From Breviolum minutum Mf 1.05b.01 (Eukaryota > Sar > Dinophyceae > Suessiales > Symbiodiniaceae): a stretch of 64,000 bases of DNA. The notes under the pieces were generated by a model. It searched no databases, was not told where the DNA came from, and saw nothing but the letters and a program-made list of their open reading frames with translations. Positions 42,131 through 54,909 of the stretch are shown here, in pieces. Location: positions 120,443 to 184,442 of the forward strand of contig DF239346.1 in NCBI GenBank assembly GCA_000507305.1. Direction: 5' to 3'. A program made the position numbers and the translations under genes. Each line of letters starts with the position of its first letter. Positions within the stretch are counted from its first letter, which is position 1.

Positions 42131-45100
42131 TTACGACCAGCGTTCCTTCAGCTTTCCCTGGGCATCTTGAAACAGAACGAAGTTGTGCTGGGCTCGGCAC
42201 CCAAGCACCGCCCCAAAGGCTCTTCTGATTGCCAGCCTATAGGGAACCAATATATGTCTGTGGTCAAATCTGCTTTGAATATCCACCTTATGGCGCCAAA
42301 CACTTCCTGTTACCTTTACCTCAGCAACTTCCCTGGTTGATACTAATGTGTCTTCACTTGCGTCTTCATATATCTTCATTTTTTCTTAACAATGTTTGAT
42401 TGATCCAACTTAGCAATGAAAAACAAGGCATAAGCTGAGATATTGACAGGCTGCACATCTGCTGGATCAGCAACTTGACCAGTTGAGTTTGAAACCTGTC
42501 GACTTTGCGGAAAAACATCCTTGGGGAGATTTTGATGAGAACAGGGATACATCATTTATTCATGTCATATTTTCATATATTTTCACTATGTTTTCATCCA
42601 TGAAAATTCCAACTTAAAATAATCTGTATCCATCAAAATCAAAATCAAATTCCAGCCCTCCGCCTTGGCACACCATCTTAACCCCCGTCCTGCAACAAAG
42701 GCGGGGGGGGGGGGGGTTCAATGGGATCATTGGAAGATGGTTCAAGTTTGAGAGCCCAAACGTAGCATCTTTACACAGCTTTTGAGATATACTTGCACAA
42801 CTTGCCGTGTACGTATGATAGTGGTATGATGATATACCATAGCAAGTTGAAACATATCTTTAAAGTGGTGGCTGTATTCTTCCACTTCTCCGACTCTTCT
42901 CGGGCCTTTGTCTCTTGCAGCAGATCTCAGCAAGGTCATCGGCCCGTCAAGCCTGGTTGTGGGTCCGGTTGCAGATTGAACGATTCGATGCAATCAACCT
43001 GTTGAAGTTAGCCGACAGTGGAAGCATCACGTCATCATTTCATTATAATCATGATACTCATAGCGTAGGCAGAAGCAAATATGTCAATCCGAAATGAATA
43101 CTATGTCTATATAGATGTAAGATATATCTATATATATAGATACAATATCATGCAGTTCTCATATCATACCCGCTTCATTTTCGTGCGTGCTAACGATGAA
43201 TGTCCGCTCTGTGCTGGACATCAAAATTGACATACTTGTTGAAGTCTCATCGCTTGTGGTGTCACCGTCAAAAGTGTGGACGCACTGCGAGTTCCGCTCT
43301 GCGCACAAAGCTGCGAGCGCCGTGCAAAAATCCTTGTGATAGTTTTTGAGCACCGCTGTGGAATATTCATCACCCTTGGGTCTATTTAGTGTTATCTATA
43401 CCAACATATACTCCTTCACCATTTTCGAAACTTCAGACTCAACGTGTTAGTTCCAGAATCAACTTCACATTCAATTGCAACATCTTATATCATATAATCT
43501 TATTATGTTTCTTTAAATAGTTTCTGTTAAGGAGCAAACAGCGGGACTTACAAACAAACAATTCGTGTTGACGGTGCTGAGTTCAGATGCGCATCAAGCA
43601 TCAACTGGACCCCTCGAGCTATAGCCTGATCTTGGATCTCCAAAGCAAACCAAAACTTCTCAGAATCAGACTTCTTCGCCCTCCCGTCTTCTTTCTTCTG
43701 CCTGTGCATGATATGTTGACACCATGCTTGTGGTGGCTCGGAACAAAAAGGTGTCTATGATGCAGGAAAGCAATTGGAGATGTCAATACATCGGCATGCG
43801 AACTGCGAAATCAGCTGTACAGAAGGCTAAGCCATGCTAAGCCAGTGGCAAGGCGCATGGTTTGGTTTCTGCAGGTGTTGGCGTATTACCATCCACTACC
43901 TCAAGGTCAGCTAGGTCGACCTTCACAGTAGGATGTTGCAGGCTAATGACTGTTTGGTTTACCTAGACCTAATCTGAAACGATAAAAAACGTTCACTCAT
44001 ACAAATATGTATATATATATATATACACTGACACGTATGTATATTCCGCGCTGATGCGTGTTTACAATGGAAACCATATCCATTGGCATCTCATGAATCG
44101 AAACTGTTTAATGTCAAACAATGGTAACATTATAATATTATGCATTCGTCATCACTGAACAAATGAGTACTGTATATTCAAAAAGGTTTATAATTGGTTA
44201 TTCAGATATTCATGAAGTATCATTGATGTAATCTCAAACAATCCATAGGAAAGTATCACCGCTCTGCACACTGAATCTTTCTTCAATGGATCTCAGATTC
44301 AGACCTGGTCTAAATTCTCAGTCTCAAGCTTGCCAATCTCGTCCACCTGGCAGGATTCACTTGATGATTCATGATACAAACAACTGCATGAAACAAACCA
44401 CAATTGTCCAAAAATGGAAGCAGCTGATTTGATATCATGAAATGCTCTGACGTTTTTTCTTTCACTTCTGGCCGTGCCTCATCAAAGAGATCGGCCCATC
44501 GTGCCTGTCAAAGAGGAGTTTAGGCCATCCATCACCAAGATCATCGTCATAAAACCCTCAGCCTTGCATACCCCCCGATTCCCGGATCCCTTGGAGAATA
44601 TATGCACGCCTTGATTTGGGTGTTGGCATCTGCACGTGCCTCAGCAGCAGTGCAAAACACGACGTTCATCAATGTTGACAGGATTTTCCAGTGCAGTCTA
44701 TTGGTTTACATCCTTTAGTAGACTATTCAACAAGAATTAAGAAACACTTAATGCGCTTTCATGGACTTTCACCCTTTTGTTTAACCATTGCTTGGCAAAC
44801 TCTCAAACTCTTGTTCTGTGGCAAATGAGGATCCAGGCATTGGCGGCGCCCTCCAGGGAAATCCCCATCACAGGCCTTGAGGTGAGGCACATGGCCGCCA
44901 TGGCCATTTCAGCCCATTCAACATCAGATTGTACCAGGTCAACTTGTCAATAGATATTAGGTTTCAACCGTTTTGATATCGTTTAGAATATGTGAAAGTT
45001 TTGGTTTCGTACATCTCTGTAAACAATGGTGCAACTCCAAGAGAATAGCAATGGCAATATGGGCTGCCACTTGGTCAACCAGTGAACCGACAGGTCGAAA

Positions 45101-45139
45101 CCGTGGCAAACATCCGACAAAAGAAGTGCCATAAGTCAT
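42131..45139 (-). CDS. Unidentified multi-exon gene or pair of genes
   Basis: Coding-like minus-strand exons, in order: about 45020-45139 (TYGTSFVGCLPRFRPVGSLV, then an Ile/Ala/Leu-rich helix); 44830-44945 (VEWAEMAMAAMCLTSRPVMG, then ISLEGAANAW); about 44590-44650 (ARADANTQIKACIYSPR); about 44460-44510 (ARWADLFDEARPEVK); 43560-43701, exactly phased after CAG-G (QKKEDGRAKKSDSEKFWFAL, then EIQDQAIARGVQLMLDAHLN); about 43200-43360 (NYHKDFCTALAALCAERNSQ); and a terminal stretch 42131-42379 (SRFDHRHILVPYRLAIRRAF, ending QGKLKERWS and a stop). Joins other than the 43560-43701 ends were not phased. The terminal stretch also has an ATG at 42379 and could be a separate short gene. Function unknown. 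Confidence 0.38.
42703..42716. repeat. Homopolymer run of 14 G
   Basis: A pure G run interrupts ordinary sequence just after GCAACAAAGGC. It may be a real homopolymer or a place where the assembly length is unreliable. Confidence 0.9.
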
Positions 45140-45265
45140 GAGTCACAAGGGTGTCGCTGTCATCAACGACAGCACCAGAATCCGTTGTCGATGTGTTCAA
45201 ATAAGATGTAATGCTATATTGTAAAGTTATCGAACACAGTATAGCTATATAGTTCATATGAACCC

Positions 45266-45379
45266 ATACTGTTGATGGAAGAAATCCTGCACCACCTGGG
45301 ACCTGGGATGTATAAAACCTTGTAAAAAATGAGATATTTACCATATCAACTGGTGCAGGATTTCTTCCATCAACAGTAT
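45266..45379. mobile_element. MITE-like inverted-repeat element, copy 2
   Basis: The 114 bp element has perfect 29-bp terminal inverted repeats beginning ATACTGTTGATGGAAGAAAT and continuing CCTGCACCA. The interior contains ACCTGGGATGTATAAAACC, shared with copy 1 at 34806-34920. No coding capacity. Flanking target-site duplications are not obvious. Confidence 0.85.
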
Positions 45380-45392
45380 ATCATGATACATT

Positions 45393-45545
45393 CACTCATT
45401 CAACCATTCTTTCCTTCATTTATTGTTTTCATTATTTCATTTTTCATTCGTTCCTTCTTTCCTTCATTCATTGGTTCATTCTGTCATTCTTTCATTCATT
45501 CGTTGATTCATTGGTTCCCTGATTCCTTGATTCATTCATTAGTTC
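45393..45545. repeat. ATTC/TTCA-rich low-complexity tract
   Basis: An imperfect tetranucleotide-like tract of ATTC, TTCC and TTCA units directly follows MITE-like copy 2. It produces a spurious Phe/Ser/Ile-rich open frame on the plus strand. Confidence 0.8.
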
Positions 45546-45768
45546 GCCTATCTTGCTTATTGATCAAACTATCATGATGACACAAATCAATGTCTTAAAT
45601 CCTAAAAGCCCCGAAACTCCCAAACTCAGCATCCGCCAGTTCATAGTAATAGTACTTAACCAGCACTTGGAGTGGTGCTGATTCACAGAAAACTGTCGGA
45701 ATGCAATGGCTCAGCTCTTATTTGGATGTCTTCCTTGGGATAAAATTGTATCTATTTTTCAAATTGTG

Positions 45769-45793
45769 GATGATGATGATGATGATGATGATG
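45769..45793. repeat. (TGA)n microsatellite
   Basis: Eight TGA units in tandem, the same motif as the larger array at 2048-2127. Confidence 0.9.
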
Positions 45794-46259
45794 TTACTGT
45801 ATGTTGATATTTTACTTGTCCATTTGTGTTAGCGAATGATTCTACACAGCTTCAGCTTCGAAGCCAAGCCACAGAGCTCGGCACTCTCTGATCGATTGGA
45901 AGAAGCTGCAGAACCGAAATGCTCTAACGAATAGACGACATGAACTTTTCTGCTGCATGACAAGAGCAAAATGCAAACACTGTTCAAACATTAATACGTT
46001 TGAACATGCGACCTACAAGTTGAATTGATGTACAAATGATGAATCTATGCGGTTCCTCGGTGGCATTGCGGGGCACTCGGTTGCGAAGATTCATACTGAA
46101 CTTCGTGCATGTCCTTTTCTCAAACACTGTGTTTGTATTGGCCACTCAGATCTGTCAAGAAGACTAGAGCTAAAAACAGTTTTTGGTTTCATATATGGTT
46201 TGATCAATTTCTGATGCTCAACACTCAATCCTTCTGCCTAACGAAACACTCAGCAATCC

Positions 46260-48266
46260 CTTTTTGTGTGAAACAGCTGCTGTCATCAGCGACTTTCGAT
46301 CTGTGGAGCACCAACCTAGGTTCCAAGGCCTTTGCAAATACATCAGGCATTCGGCACAGCTGTCACCCGTGATTCTGGGGACTACCCTGCACAACAGACT
46401 TCCAAAACAATACATTCTGCACGAAAAACAGTGACTTCCTTGTCCGAAAGACTCCTGACATCTGCCCGGCGATGGCACCCTGGCACCCATCATTTTTTCA
46501 TTCTCTTCATACCTGAAATGCACGTGATTTTTCTTCGGAAAATAAATTATCTGGACATAAATCGAACCATTTGAGAACCTTAAACCTCCGTTGCAAAACT
46601 TTGATGCTGCATGTTCTAATTATTTCTATTTTTGCCTGGACTTTTAAGTTCTGCCAGGTTCAAACTCATAAACTCACAGTTTCACCATGCTCATCTATTT
46701 TTGAGATGTTCATCTGACTGTGTGGGTGGCAAAACCATTGCAAAACTCATGACATCCCCAAACCCATTCGCATCTGGAAGGCAACTGGAAGGCAACACCT
46801 CAAGTCGTTGTGAGGCCATTCTGCAGGGAGCCAATGACCTGAGATTTTCGCCAATGGTGTATACCGTATACCAAGAAATCATGGGTCAGGATTTCGGCAG
46901 TTGTTTTCCAATAAGTGTTGTTGCAAACAAAAAATCCAACAACATTCCAACAACTGTTGGGTTGGCTTAATCAAATAGTAGATGAATACCCTGTCCTACA
47001 CAACACACACGAGAGTGTTGTATCAACGTGAATTGTCTCAAAAGGCACCTGTTGCTGTTCGCGAGCAACATGAGCTTGTTGACGTTTGAGGTCAGAAAAC
47101 CTCCCAGCAACATGGGCTATCCATTTTAAAAACTTGATTCACCTGCCAAACCCGAAAGTGATATACAAGAACATCACGCAAAAAATTGACACTGTCACTA
47201 CCATCTATGTTTGGGCTGACTCGAGCTGACCCTTTTTCTAGCTTCTTCAACTTGCCGCCATTGTCTTCCATGGTCTTAGAGACGCCTGGCAGCCCCGGAT
47301 GTCCGAATGACTCACGGGTGGAAATGTGAGAAGTTGATTACTGGCTGAAGTTGTTTCCTCAACACTAATGAGACATAAAGAAGCCCTTGTTTTTGTTTTT
47401 TTTTGGGGGTTGAACAATTTTGTTCCAACTGTGATGACAGCAACAAGAAGAGCTATCTTAAAATATGGCAAAAATGGCAACCTTGAAGTTGGATCATTCT
47501 TTGAACAACTGGAATTAATCGCACCTTCAAGTCTTTGCCGTGCTTTGTTGACCAAAGCTGAGATCTGCCCACAATGCGATGCTAATTTGCGCGACGGATT
47601 TCAATTGACAAAACGTCACAATGATGTGAATCCTTGTGCCTTAGTTTTGAAATGCTTTCATAGTTGCTAAGTACACATGGGTGAGAGTCGATGGCTGGCC
47701 ATTCTGGAGAGGTAGTGTTGGTAAGGGGCTCGTATCAATCAACCCCCATGGGAGGCGTTTGCACCATCTACCTTTTTAGGCGTTTCAGGCAATGAATGGA
47801 TATCAATGGTGCTTCATCTGAAAACCCAGAGTTTTTTTGGTTGGAAAATCGCTTCAAATTCCACCTCCTCGTCAATGTCCTTGGCCTTATCTGTGTCAAC
47901 TTTCATGGTGACATTTAGGAAACTTTCATGTTTGTCCACTGTTCATCACTGTTCCAACTACCCTGCTGAGCTCACAACAACAACACTCTTAGGAGAAGCC
48001 TGGAATTCTGTAGCTATTGAAGCCATGTGATGCCGAAAAGAACAGTAGGCAGCTGTGAAACTAGATCCTGCAGAATTGCAGCCTTGCTTGTCGCTTGCAA
48101 GTCTCAAACTCTGTTTTGATGTTTTTTGCATCTCAACGACTCCTATAAGACCTGTAGGTCCAACCGCAGCAAAACTGTAGTCAAAGGACAGATTCTGCTT
48201 TTGTGTGCGATCAGATGATATCATATGGTCCGTCTCAAAGCACTTTGCAAATATCCCTGAATGCAC
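46260..48266 (-). CDS. Unidentified multi-exon gene
   Basis: The best exon is 47143-47285: after CAG-G it reads VSKTMEDNGGKLKKLEKGSA, then RVSPNIDGSDSVNFLRDVLV and YHFRVWQ, and ends at a GT donor; two bases plus 47 codons fit exactly. Other coding-like stretches are 47958-48266 (NLSFDYSFAAVGPTGLIGVV), about 47815-47925 (VDTDKAKDIDEEVEFEAIFQ), about 47530-47570 (ALVNKARQRLE) and about 46270-46480 (AIAGQMSGVFRTRKSLFFVQ). All are on the minus strand and in plausible order. I do not recognise the protein. Confidence 0.42.
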
Positions 48267-48299
48267 TCAAGCGAATATATGTAACCTCAAAATCAGGAT

Positions 48300-49700
48300 A
48301 GGAAAGACGTGCTTGCCACATGACTGTGCCTCTCCAAGATCTGCGGACACTTTCGCCTGTCAAGACTTGGGAGGTGAATAGATCGAGGTGTCAGTCAAAC
48401 GTCAACGAAACAGGGGCACCTCATCCCCTTCAGCCATGACAGCAAACAGTGGGCGTTGTTCACCCACAAAGGACCACCACGGCTGCAGGGTAATTAGAAC
48501 ATGTTCCAAATGTTCAGACAATATACCGCTAATATGATGCTAATATGTATACATTATCAATGACGAATATAGATATCATTGATAATTCATGATAATTCAT
48601 CAACATCCTCAATCTGGCGCGTCGGTGTGAGTCCGAAACGAAACTGTGGGAGGTTGGGTTGGCCCACTCTGATCCGTTCTGGCCGAAAAGATATGCACGT
48701 GTCCAATAAAAATGAACAGGATATTCAGATCCTCTTCGATCTTCTGAAATCCCCACTGATAGCCATAGAAGCGCGGCGAAGTTCTGGTAAGCTGCACGAC
48801 AACTTTTTTTCACGGCAATGGAGCAATGGTCATAAAGCTTGCCCTAGTGTACAATCCTTGCTGCCACCGCGAGTCGGCCAAAGATATGATGTAGTTCTAT
48901 TATATTGTATCAATGGGGACATCAGCAAATCTATAGTTATCTGCAAGTAACATGTACAATATTCAACATGTTGTTACTCATTGGGTAGCCCGTCATATCC
49001 TACTTCAGCTCAACAAGCACTGTGGCAGCTGATAAAGCTGGGCACACCGGCCAAGCGGGCAAAGCCGCTACGTCCTGTTGGGACCAGCGTATGACCGCAC
49101 TTGCGGATTTGAATTGCGAATTGATATGGTGCAACCAAGGCTTCCTTCTTTTTTTCAAACAAAACTTTCACAACTCAGCACTTCTCATTGTCACTTCAAG
49201 CAGTTTTTTCTCCTGCCAATTTCTTTTCCGAAAAAAAAACGGCTTTTGGAAGCTCTTTTAGCCACACGAGTCCAGCTGACAGCTGATTGCATGTTTCATT
49301 GGCCGATCATTGAACTTCGCGAACCGTGACTCTGTCACTGAACACGGGAAGTCCCAAACCTGACAGGGTTTGAAACTGCTGTTCAACACGAAACCTGTGC
49401 ATTGTCTTACATATCGTGTTGCTTGACATATCTATGTACATCCTAAAATGATCCAAGTATTTGGAAATCAAATTTGCAAAAGAAGGACTTTTAGGTTCCT
49501 TGTACGATTGTTTCCATTGACGCTATACGGCCAATAATTCAACGCAAATCCCCCCCAAATGTTGGCAAACAGCTTCTTGGAAAAAGCAGCCCACATTTCT
49601 TTATCTCTACCACTTTGAAAATATTTTCATACCTAATACACTTCAAATTTCCAAGGGACTTTTTAGGTATCTTGTACTAACCATGTTGGGTCCATGTCAC
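48300..49700. other. Unassigned sequence
   Basis: A minus-strand stretch near 48610-48810 is open in two frames and may be an exon; the frame is undecidable by eye. The remainder shows no recognisable feature. Confidence 0.35.
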
Positions 49701-49724
49701 TAAAAACACCTGGTGGCTGGCAAC

Positions 49725-51399
49725 CTATGGCCCCCCCGAACCCAGGCCCCCGAACCCAGATTGCATGCTTTGCTGCATGGGATCGAGACCACCTGTCATG
49801 GGCATCTCAAAGTCCACCTGGTCCGAGCAGGGAGATGACCCAAATCATTTGATGCATGTCATGTCATAGGAAAGGACAATGGAAATTCGCAAGCTTCGTT
49901 TGATACTGCATATGTATATGTTAGAATATAAAGCATTTAGATGGTATTGTATTCTAAGTAAGTCTACTTAGTTCTGTTTCAAAAGGCTTGCCAAAAGGCT
50001 CAAAAACATCACGTCACATCTGACCTACAGCCCGCCTGTCGTTGCCCGGAACCCATCATGCCCACCTAAGGCATACATATGACATCACGTATAGATTGGA
50101 TATACAGCAAATACACCGCCAAATGTACTTAGATTCACTCAAGTAAATGATTGTTATATCCTCAATATGTGGGTGTCTTTTTTATTCTTTTTTGGTAAAT
50201 GCCGAGTTTTTCTTCATTTTTGTGTCACTCCGTGTATCTCCAAATTTGAGATTGAGACATCAGCTTGCATGGTCATTCCAGGCCTCGGACTTTACACTTC
50301 AGATGTGCCAAGATATCTGGAACACCAATGACTGAAAGTCACAGTATATCTTGTGCATATTTGGATATTGTACGTATATAATTTTGTACTATATCTTGTA
50401 TATCTGTGTATGTGTACACGTTTTTATCATGTTTTAGAAAATCACGAGCCTGCCTGCTTCTGAGGCCCTGGCATTCCTCGCTCAGATTCAATCAAAGCTC
50501 TACTCATACTCTCAAGTTGCCTCATGCTGCCACAAACCGTCAAAAAAGACGTTGAAGTTTTCTGTTTGTAATCACAACTCAACTTTCATCACAAAAAAGA
50601 ACCCTCCTATTCAATCATATCTGTCTCTATTCATACGATTATCTATTGCTCGTATAACTCCTAGATTCATTCAAGCCATGGATAGATCTAATTCATGTCA
50701 CATGTTGTCCTTATCATCTGCACATTGTTACACACTTCGAAGCTGTGATTTTTACGTCCAACGTCACTTATAACCTGCGAATCTGACCTTGTAATGCTGC
50801 GTTGCAGCTTCAAATGCTTCTGCTCCAGCTCCTTTGGGCAGTGACTCGGTCTTTAAACTTCCGGTATGCCAATGGTGGTGTCCAACAAAATCCAACAAAA
50901 AAACATGTTCTCCAACTTCCCAACTCAAGAAAACTTCTGAACTTTTCCGCATTCTTCAGTATCTGTTTGAAATTCCACTCATTCGTTTGGCTCATGCGAA
51001 AAAGCATCTTGGATTTTTGTGAAAGGAAATTTCCCCCTTTGTGGGCTGGTAGAAAAGAAATCATCTGGATTTGTTTGTTTCGAGTCCAAGCAATGGTGGT
51101 ATGAAAATCAACTCCATTTTTCTTAATGAAGTCCTAAACTCTCCTATCTTTCTTGGGGAATGATCATAACATGAACATCTGCAGATTCCGGGTTTGGACA
51201 AAGAGTAACTATACGTAACTACACTCTCGAAACAAACATAGAACCTGAAAATGGCCAGCAAAGCAAATTCACTTTTTTTGAAACCAGCATATTCAGGTAC
51301 ATGTCCAACATGTTCGTTTTCGGGATGCCAATCTGCCTCTCGTAAGTCTGACTCTAAAGACTTCATACGACCTTCCAGTCGTTCGGTGGTACCCGACAC
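49725..51399 (-). CDS. Coiled-coil protein with a Gly/Met-rich C-terminus, 3' part of the gene
   Basis: Exon 51337-51399 follows CAG-G and reads VSGTTERLEGRMKSLESDLR plus E, ending in phase 0 at a GC donor. Exon 50788-50831 follows AAG-G and reads ELEQKHLKLQRSIT plus two bases, ending at a GT donor. Joined, they make one continuous heptad-like coil. The terminal exon 49725-49817 follows CAG-G and reads VDFEMPMTGGLDPMQQSMQS, then GFGGLGSGGP and TAG (49725-49727); 31 codons fit exactly. At least one linking exon between 50788 and 49817 is missing from the model. The upstream extent is unknown but should be below 52473, where the next gene ends. Function unknown; probably structural or scaffold-like. 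Confidence 0.5.
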
Positions 51400-51880
51400 C
51401 TGCAACGGTGGTAGCTCAATATGGCAAGTCGTGAGTTTCTAAATGGTGTTTCAAGATCTCAAAACAGACGCATCATACCATGATCTCATTGAGCCGTTAT
51501 CTGTCCATGATCTGAAAATAACATGTCGCTTTAACATGTTTTAGCCAGATTTGACTAAGTGATACAAAGTGAAGCTCTGCCCCCTGTGGGAATCTTCTGA
51601 CAAAAACACCTTCATGCGATCGACAGCCACAGCATCATTCAGCTTGGAGACCTTGGACAGAGAATAATATCCAGAAGTGCAGAAGTGTGACTTTGTATAG
51701 ATTCTTGAACTCAAACACGGCGTCTATATGGATTAGTCAAGCCTATTTTCGCTTGTTGCAAATTGGCAATCCAACATGACCTAATCATATCTCTCACTGA
51801 GTGTTTGCAAAAGGACGAACAGTGTCTACCATTGGTTGGGGAACTCATACAATGGGTAGTATCAATCATGATGTACTTCC

Positions 51881-52004
51881 CTACTGGCTGAAATCCTGCA
51901 CCAGTGTTGGTAGCGCTAGTTTATCCCATCATGTAAACTGTATATATAGATTATCATACGTTTGCATCACATCCCAGTTGGCTCAGGATTTCAGCCATCA
52001 ACTA
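51881..52004. mobile_element. Diverged MITE-like inverted-repeat element, copy 3
   Basis: The left arm CTACTGGCTGAAATCCTGCA and the right arm, read in reverse complement as TAGTTGATGGCTGAAATCCT, share GGCTGAAATCCTG. The same AAATCCTG core occurs in the 29-bp termini of copy 2. The middle is AT-rich. It may be an older relative of the copies at 34806 and 45266. Confidence 0.5.
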
Positions 52005-52472
52005 AGTGGCCCCTAGTTGCCCTGGGGGCCCTTCACTTTCGTGCCCTCGTTGCCACCTACCATCCCAACTCATTTTCTCCAGGGCACATCCAATGCTGCA
52101 CTGGAAATGCGCTCCTCAACATGGGCAAAGCAACAAGGTATAAGCTGTTCTATGGAAATCAATTATTAAACGGAAAACACACATCGGTTTGGCGAAATTA
52201 AAATCTCCCTATTTATAGTCTTGCAGCTTTGCAGTCCTGCAAATGACCAGTCGTCTTCAACATGGTATCCTCAACCTGAAGTCAAAAACCACCAGCAACT
52301 GGAAACGCCCGAAGGGACCAGCAGTCAACACTATATCCTCCACAAACCACAATTGTGCAATTTTCGCAAAATCCAGTAAGTTAGTAACTCCAATCCATAA
52401 TCTAAGCAAAAATGAATCTTTCAACTGACATTTTTCCATGGCTATGTTTCTCTTAGGAGGCTTGCGAATGTT

Positions 52473-54871
52473 TCAGGGATGGTACCACGCTTCCCCTCGC
52501 ATTGGCTCAACATCTTGACCGCTTTTCAGCCACACCTTCGGCACCACTTGCAGCACGGTGTCGAGATCTTGTGCCATCAGCTCGGCCTCAGTGGAAGATC
52601 AAATATGGCTGGGATATCATTCATCGCACCAGGGATCCAATCCAAGTCAAACTTAAATTGAATGATCTTTCTTGGTAAGTCTTGGTAAGTCATCTGGAAA
52701 CACATTGATACACATTGTATGGCAAAATTCTTGGACCTTGTGTGCAGTCGTATTTGTAACAATTTGTGAACTGTGTCACTATTGTTGCGGAGAGTCATTG
52801 GGCATGTCCTGCAACAGCAATCTTTCCTTGCCACGAACACAATTTCCAAGTCCCTTGCTCGCTTCTCCAAGTCTGCGAAACTTGTCTGGTGTCGCCTCGG
52901 CTTACGCCGGGTATTCTCCACCTCTGTATCGGAGGCTCGGTACAGATAATAAGATATAGTAACATAATAAGCAACCACAAAATAATTGTGATCATCACAA
53001 CTTCCATCCTGGAACTTCCTACTTTTCAACATGTTCCACCAAGTAGCTGAAAATCCTGCTGCATCTGCTGGACTTGTTGCGACTGACTGGCAACTTTCTC
53101 TTGCTGTTGTTGGATGTCCTGTGGGCTGAAAGTGATTGCTGTCGGATGTTGCAAATGGCTCATCAGAATTATACTACAAGTACTGAACGATACTGTAATA
53201 TCCGGTGTATATATCCGGTGTATATGATCCTATATGTGATCATATATATATATACACACACCAGCAAATCAAAAGTGTCATGTTCCATTTGTGTCCACTC
53301 TCTTTCTTTTGAAAACACCCTCCTTCAATCCATCTCATGGAGGTTAAAATTGCTTCAAAGATGTGAAGAAACCACCTACATCGCGTTCTCCCAACATGTC
53401 ATGTATACGGTATCACTTAACATCATTCTCCGGTAGGCCGGGTTTCAAAGTCCTGAACTCGAGTTGTCAAGGCAGTAATCTCCTGGAGAAATATGCGTTA
53501 TGATGACAGCAAAAGACACCATGGATTCATTGGTGATGTCTGATTGAAGAGATTCAAAAACATGACAAAACATGGTAAAACCTTTGAACCTGATACAAGT
53601 GACTTGGGTAATGTGAAAGTTCAAACAAGATGTATCATGACGGCGCAGACATGACAACGCCATTGGCAATCTCTGTGAACTTAAGACTTAGTTCAAAGCT
53701 AACCAATACTTCAGCAACACTAACTCTAACAAACGTGTCTGAAGTTCAGAACAGTTGGAAGATTTCAGAGCAAACTGGGTCACATGCAAATCTCTCAATG
53801 GTCTGACTCCCAATAGCAATAAAACAGTCTTCTGTCTCAAACTCTGCATGCATACTGGTACAAGTTACAAGTCTTGTAAACATCTTAACCTAGCCATCAA
53901 GCATTCACACCTCCTTCATTGCATCCTTCATAGCTTGCGAGTGTTTTGCAAGCCTCAGGTTCGGCAACTCTGCCAGGTGGGCTCATGAGCCCACCTGGCC
54001 ACTTCCCAGTTGACCTACCATCTGAGAAAGGTAGAACGGTGTAACTGCATAACCATCACAATCAAATCTTACGAAATATGACCATCCTATTTGGAAGATG
54101 TTTTGTATCTACATGCATCTATGACTCTGTGAATCCTTGAGGCCAACGGGCAATCCTTTTTCAAACATCCACCCACTTCCACCAAGGTATTCAAGTATTC
54201 CTCCGTCAAGAAACTCCTGTTGGATTTGCAATGTGAATTGCTGCTGCAGCTGCTGTTGGAGTTGTTGTGTTAATTGTTGTGGAAGTTGGTTCTGCATCTG
54301 TTGCGATTGTTGTGTCATTTGTTGTGTCATTTGTTGTGTCGCCTGTTGACTCTGTTGCAGCTGTTGCTGGATCTGCGAGGACCTGGCAGGGCAAGTCAAA
54401 CAGCGGAAAGTTGCACAACATGAAGTGGTACGACACTTTCCACAAACAAACGCAACATACACATAACACGAAATCATAGAACCTGAAGTCATCATACAAC
54501 CTGAGATCATCTTCACAACCTGTGGAAATTATGTAATGATATTACATTTACATATCATTCAAAGAAAACACTGCAAATCAAGGTGCAGCCAAGGCACATT
54601 TGATGGAGCTGTGCAGCTTGTTGCTGCAACTTTTGTGATTGTTGTTGATACTGCTGAGTCTGTTGACTGAGCTGCTGCGAGTGCTGAGAAATCTGCTGGG
54701 AGTGTTGTTGAAGCTGCTGAGAATGCTGCTGTAGTTGCCTCACAAACACTAGCAAGTAACCCAGGATGGTAGTTATGGTATTTTCTTAGCATGAAAAAAA
54801 ACTCCGCACATTTTTCAGCAAGTTGCTGGGTCTGGTGATGAACTTGTTGCACTTGTTGTTGTTGGCGAAGC
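52473..54871 (-). CDS. Glutamine-rich coiled-coil protein, six phased exons (5' end not found)
   Basis: Exons: 54803-54871 (QQQQVQQVHHQTQQLAEK); 54598-54738 (Gln/His/Ser-rich, 46 codons); 54208-54382 (SSQIQQQLQQSQQATQQMTQ, then more Gln); 53056-53118 (DIQQQQEKVASQSQQVQQMQ); about 52832-52921 (VENTRRKPRRHQTSFADLEK, then RARDLEIVFV); and 52473-52586 (AELMAQDLDTVLQVVPKVWL, ending GEAWYHP and TGA). Phases agree at every junction, with donors GT, GT, GA, GA and probably GC, all into AG-G acceptors. A further Gln-containing stretch at about 55960-56040 (SVIEDLLQQQVSFQAMEQQQ) may be an upstream exon. The protein is a long Gln-rich coil with a short non-repetitive C-terminus. I do not recognise a family. 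The DHHC gene stops at 56286, so the start lies below that. Confidence 0.6.
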
Positions 54872-54909
54872 CTGAGATTTGGAAGGTGATGACTTGTAGC
54901 ATCTATCAT

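Noticed and set aside
45329..45577. Plus-strand Phe/Ser/Ile-rich frame
   Set aside because: It is produced by the ATTC/TTCA low-complexity tract and part of the MITE-like element.
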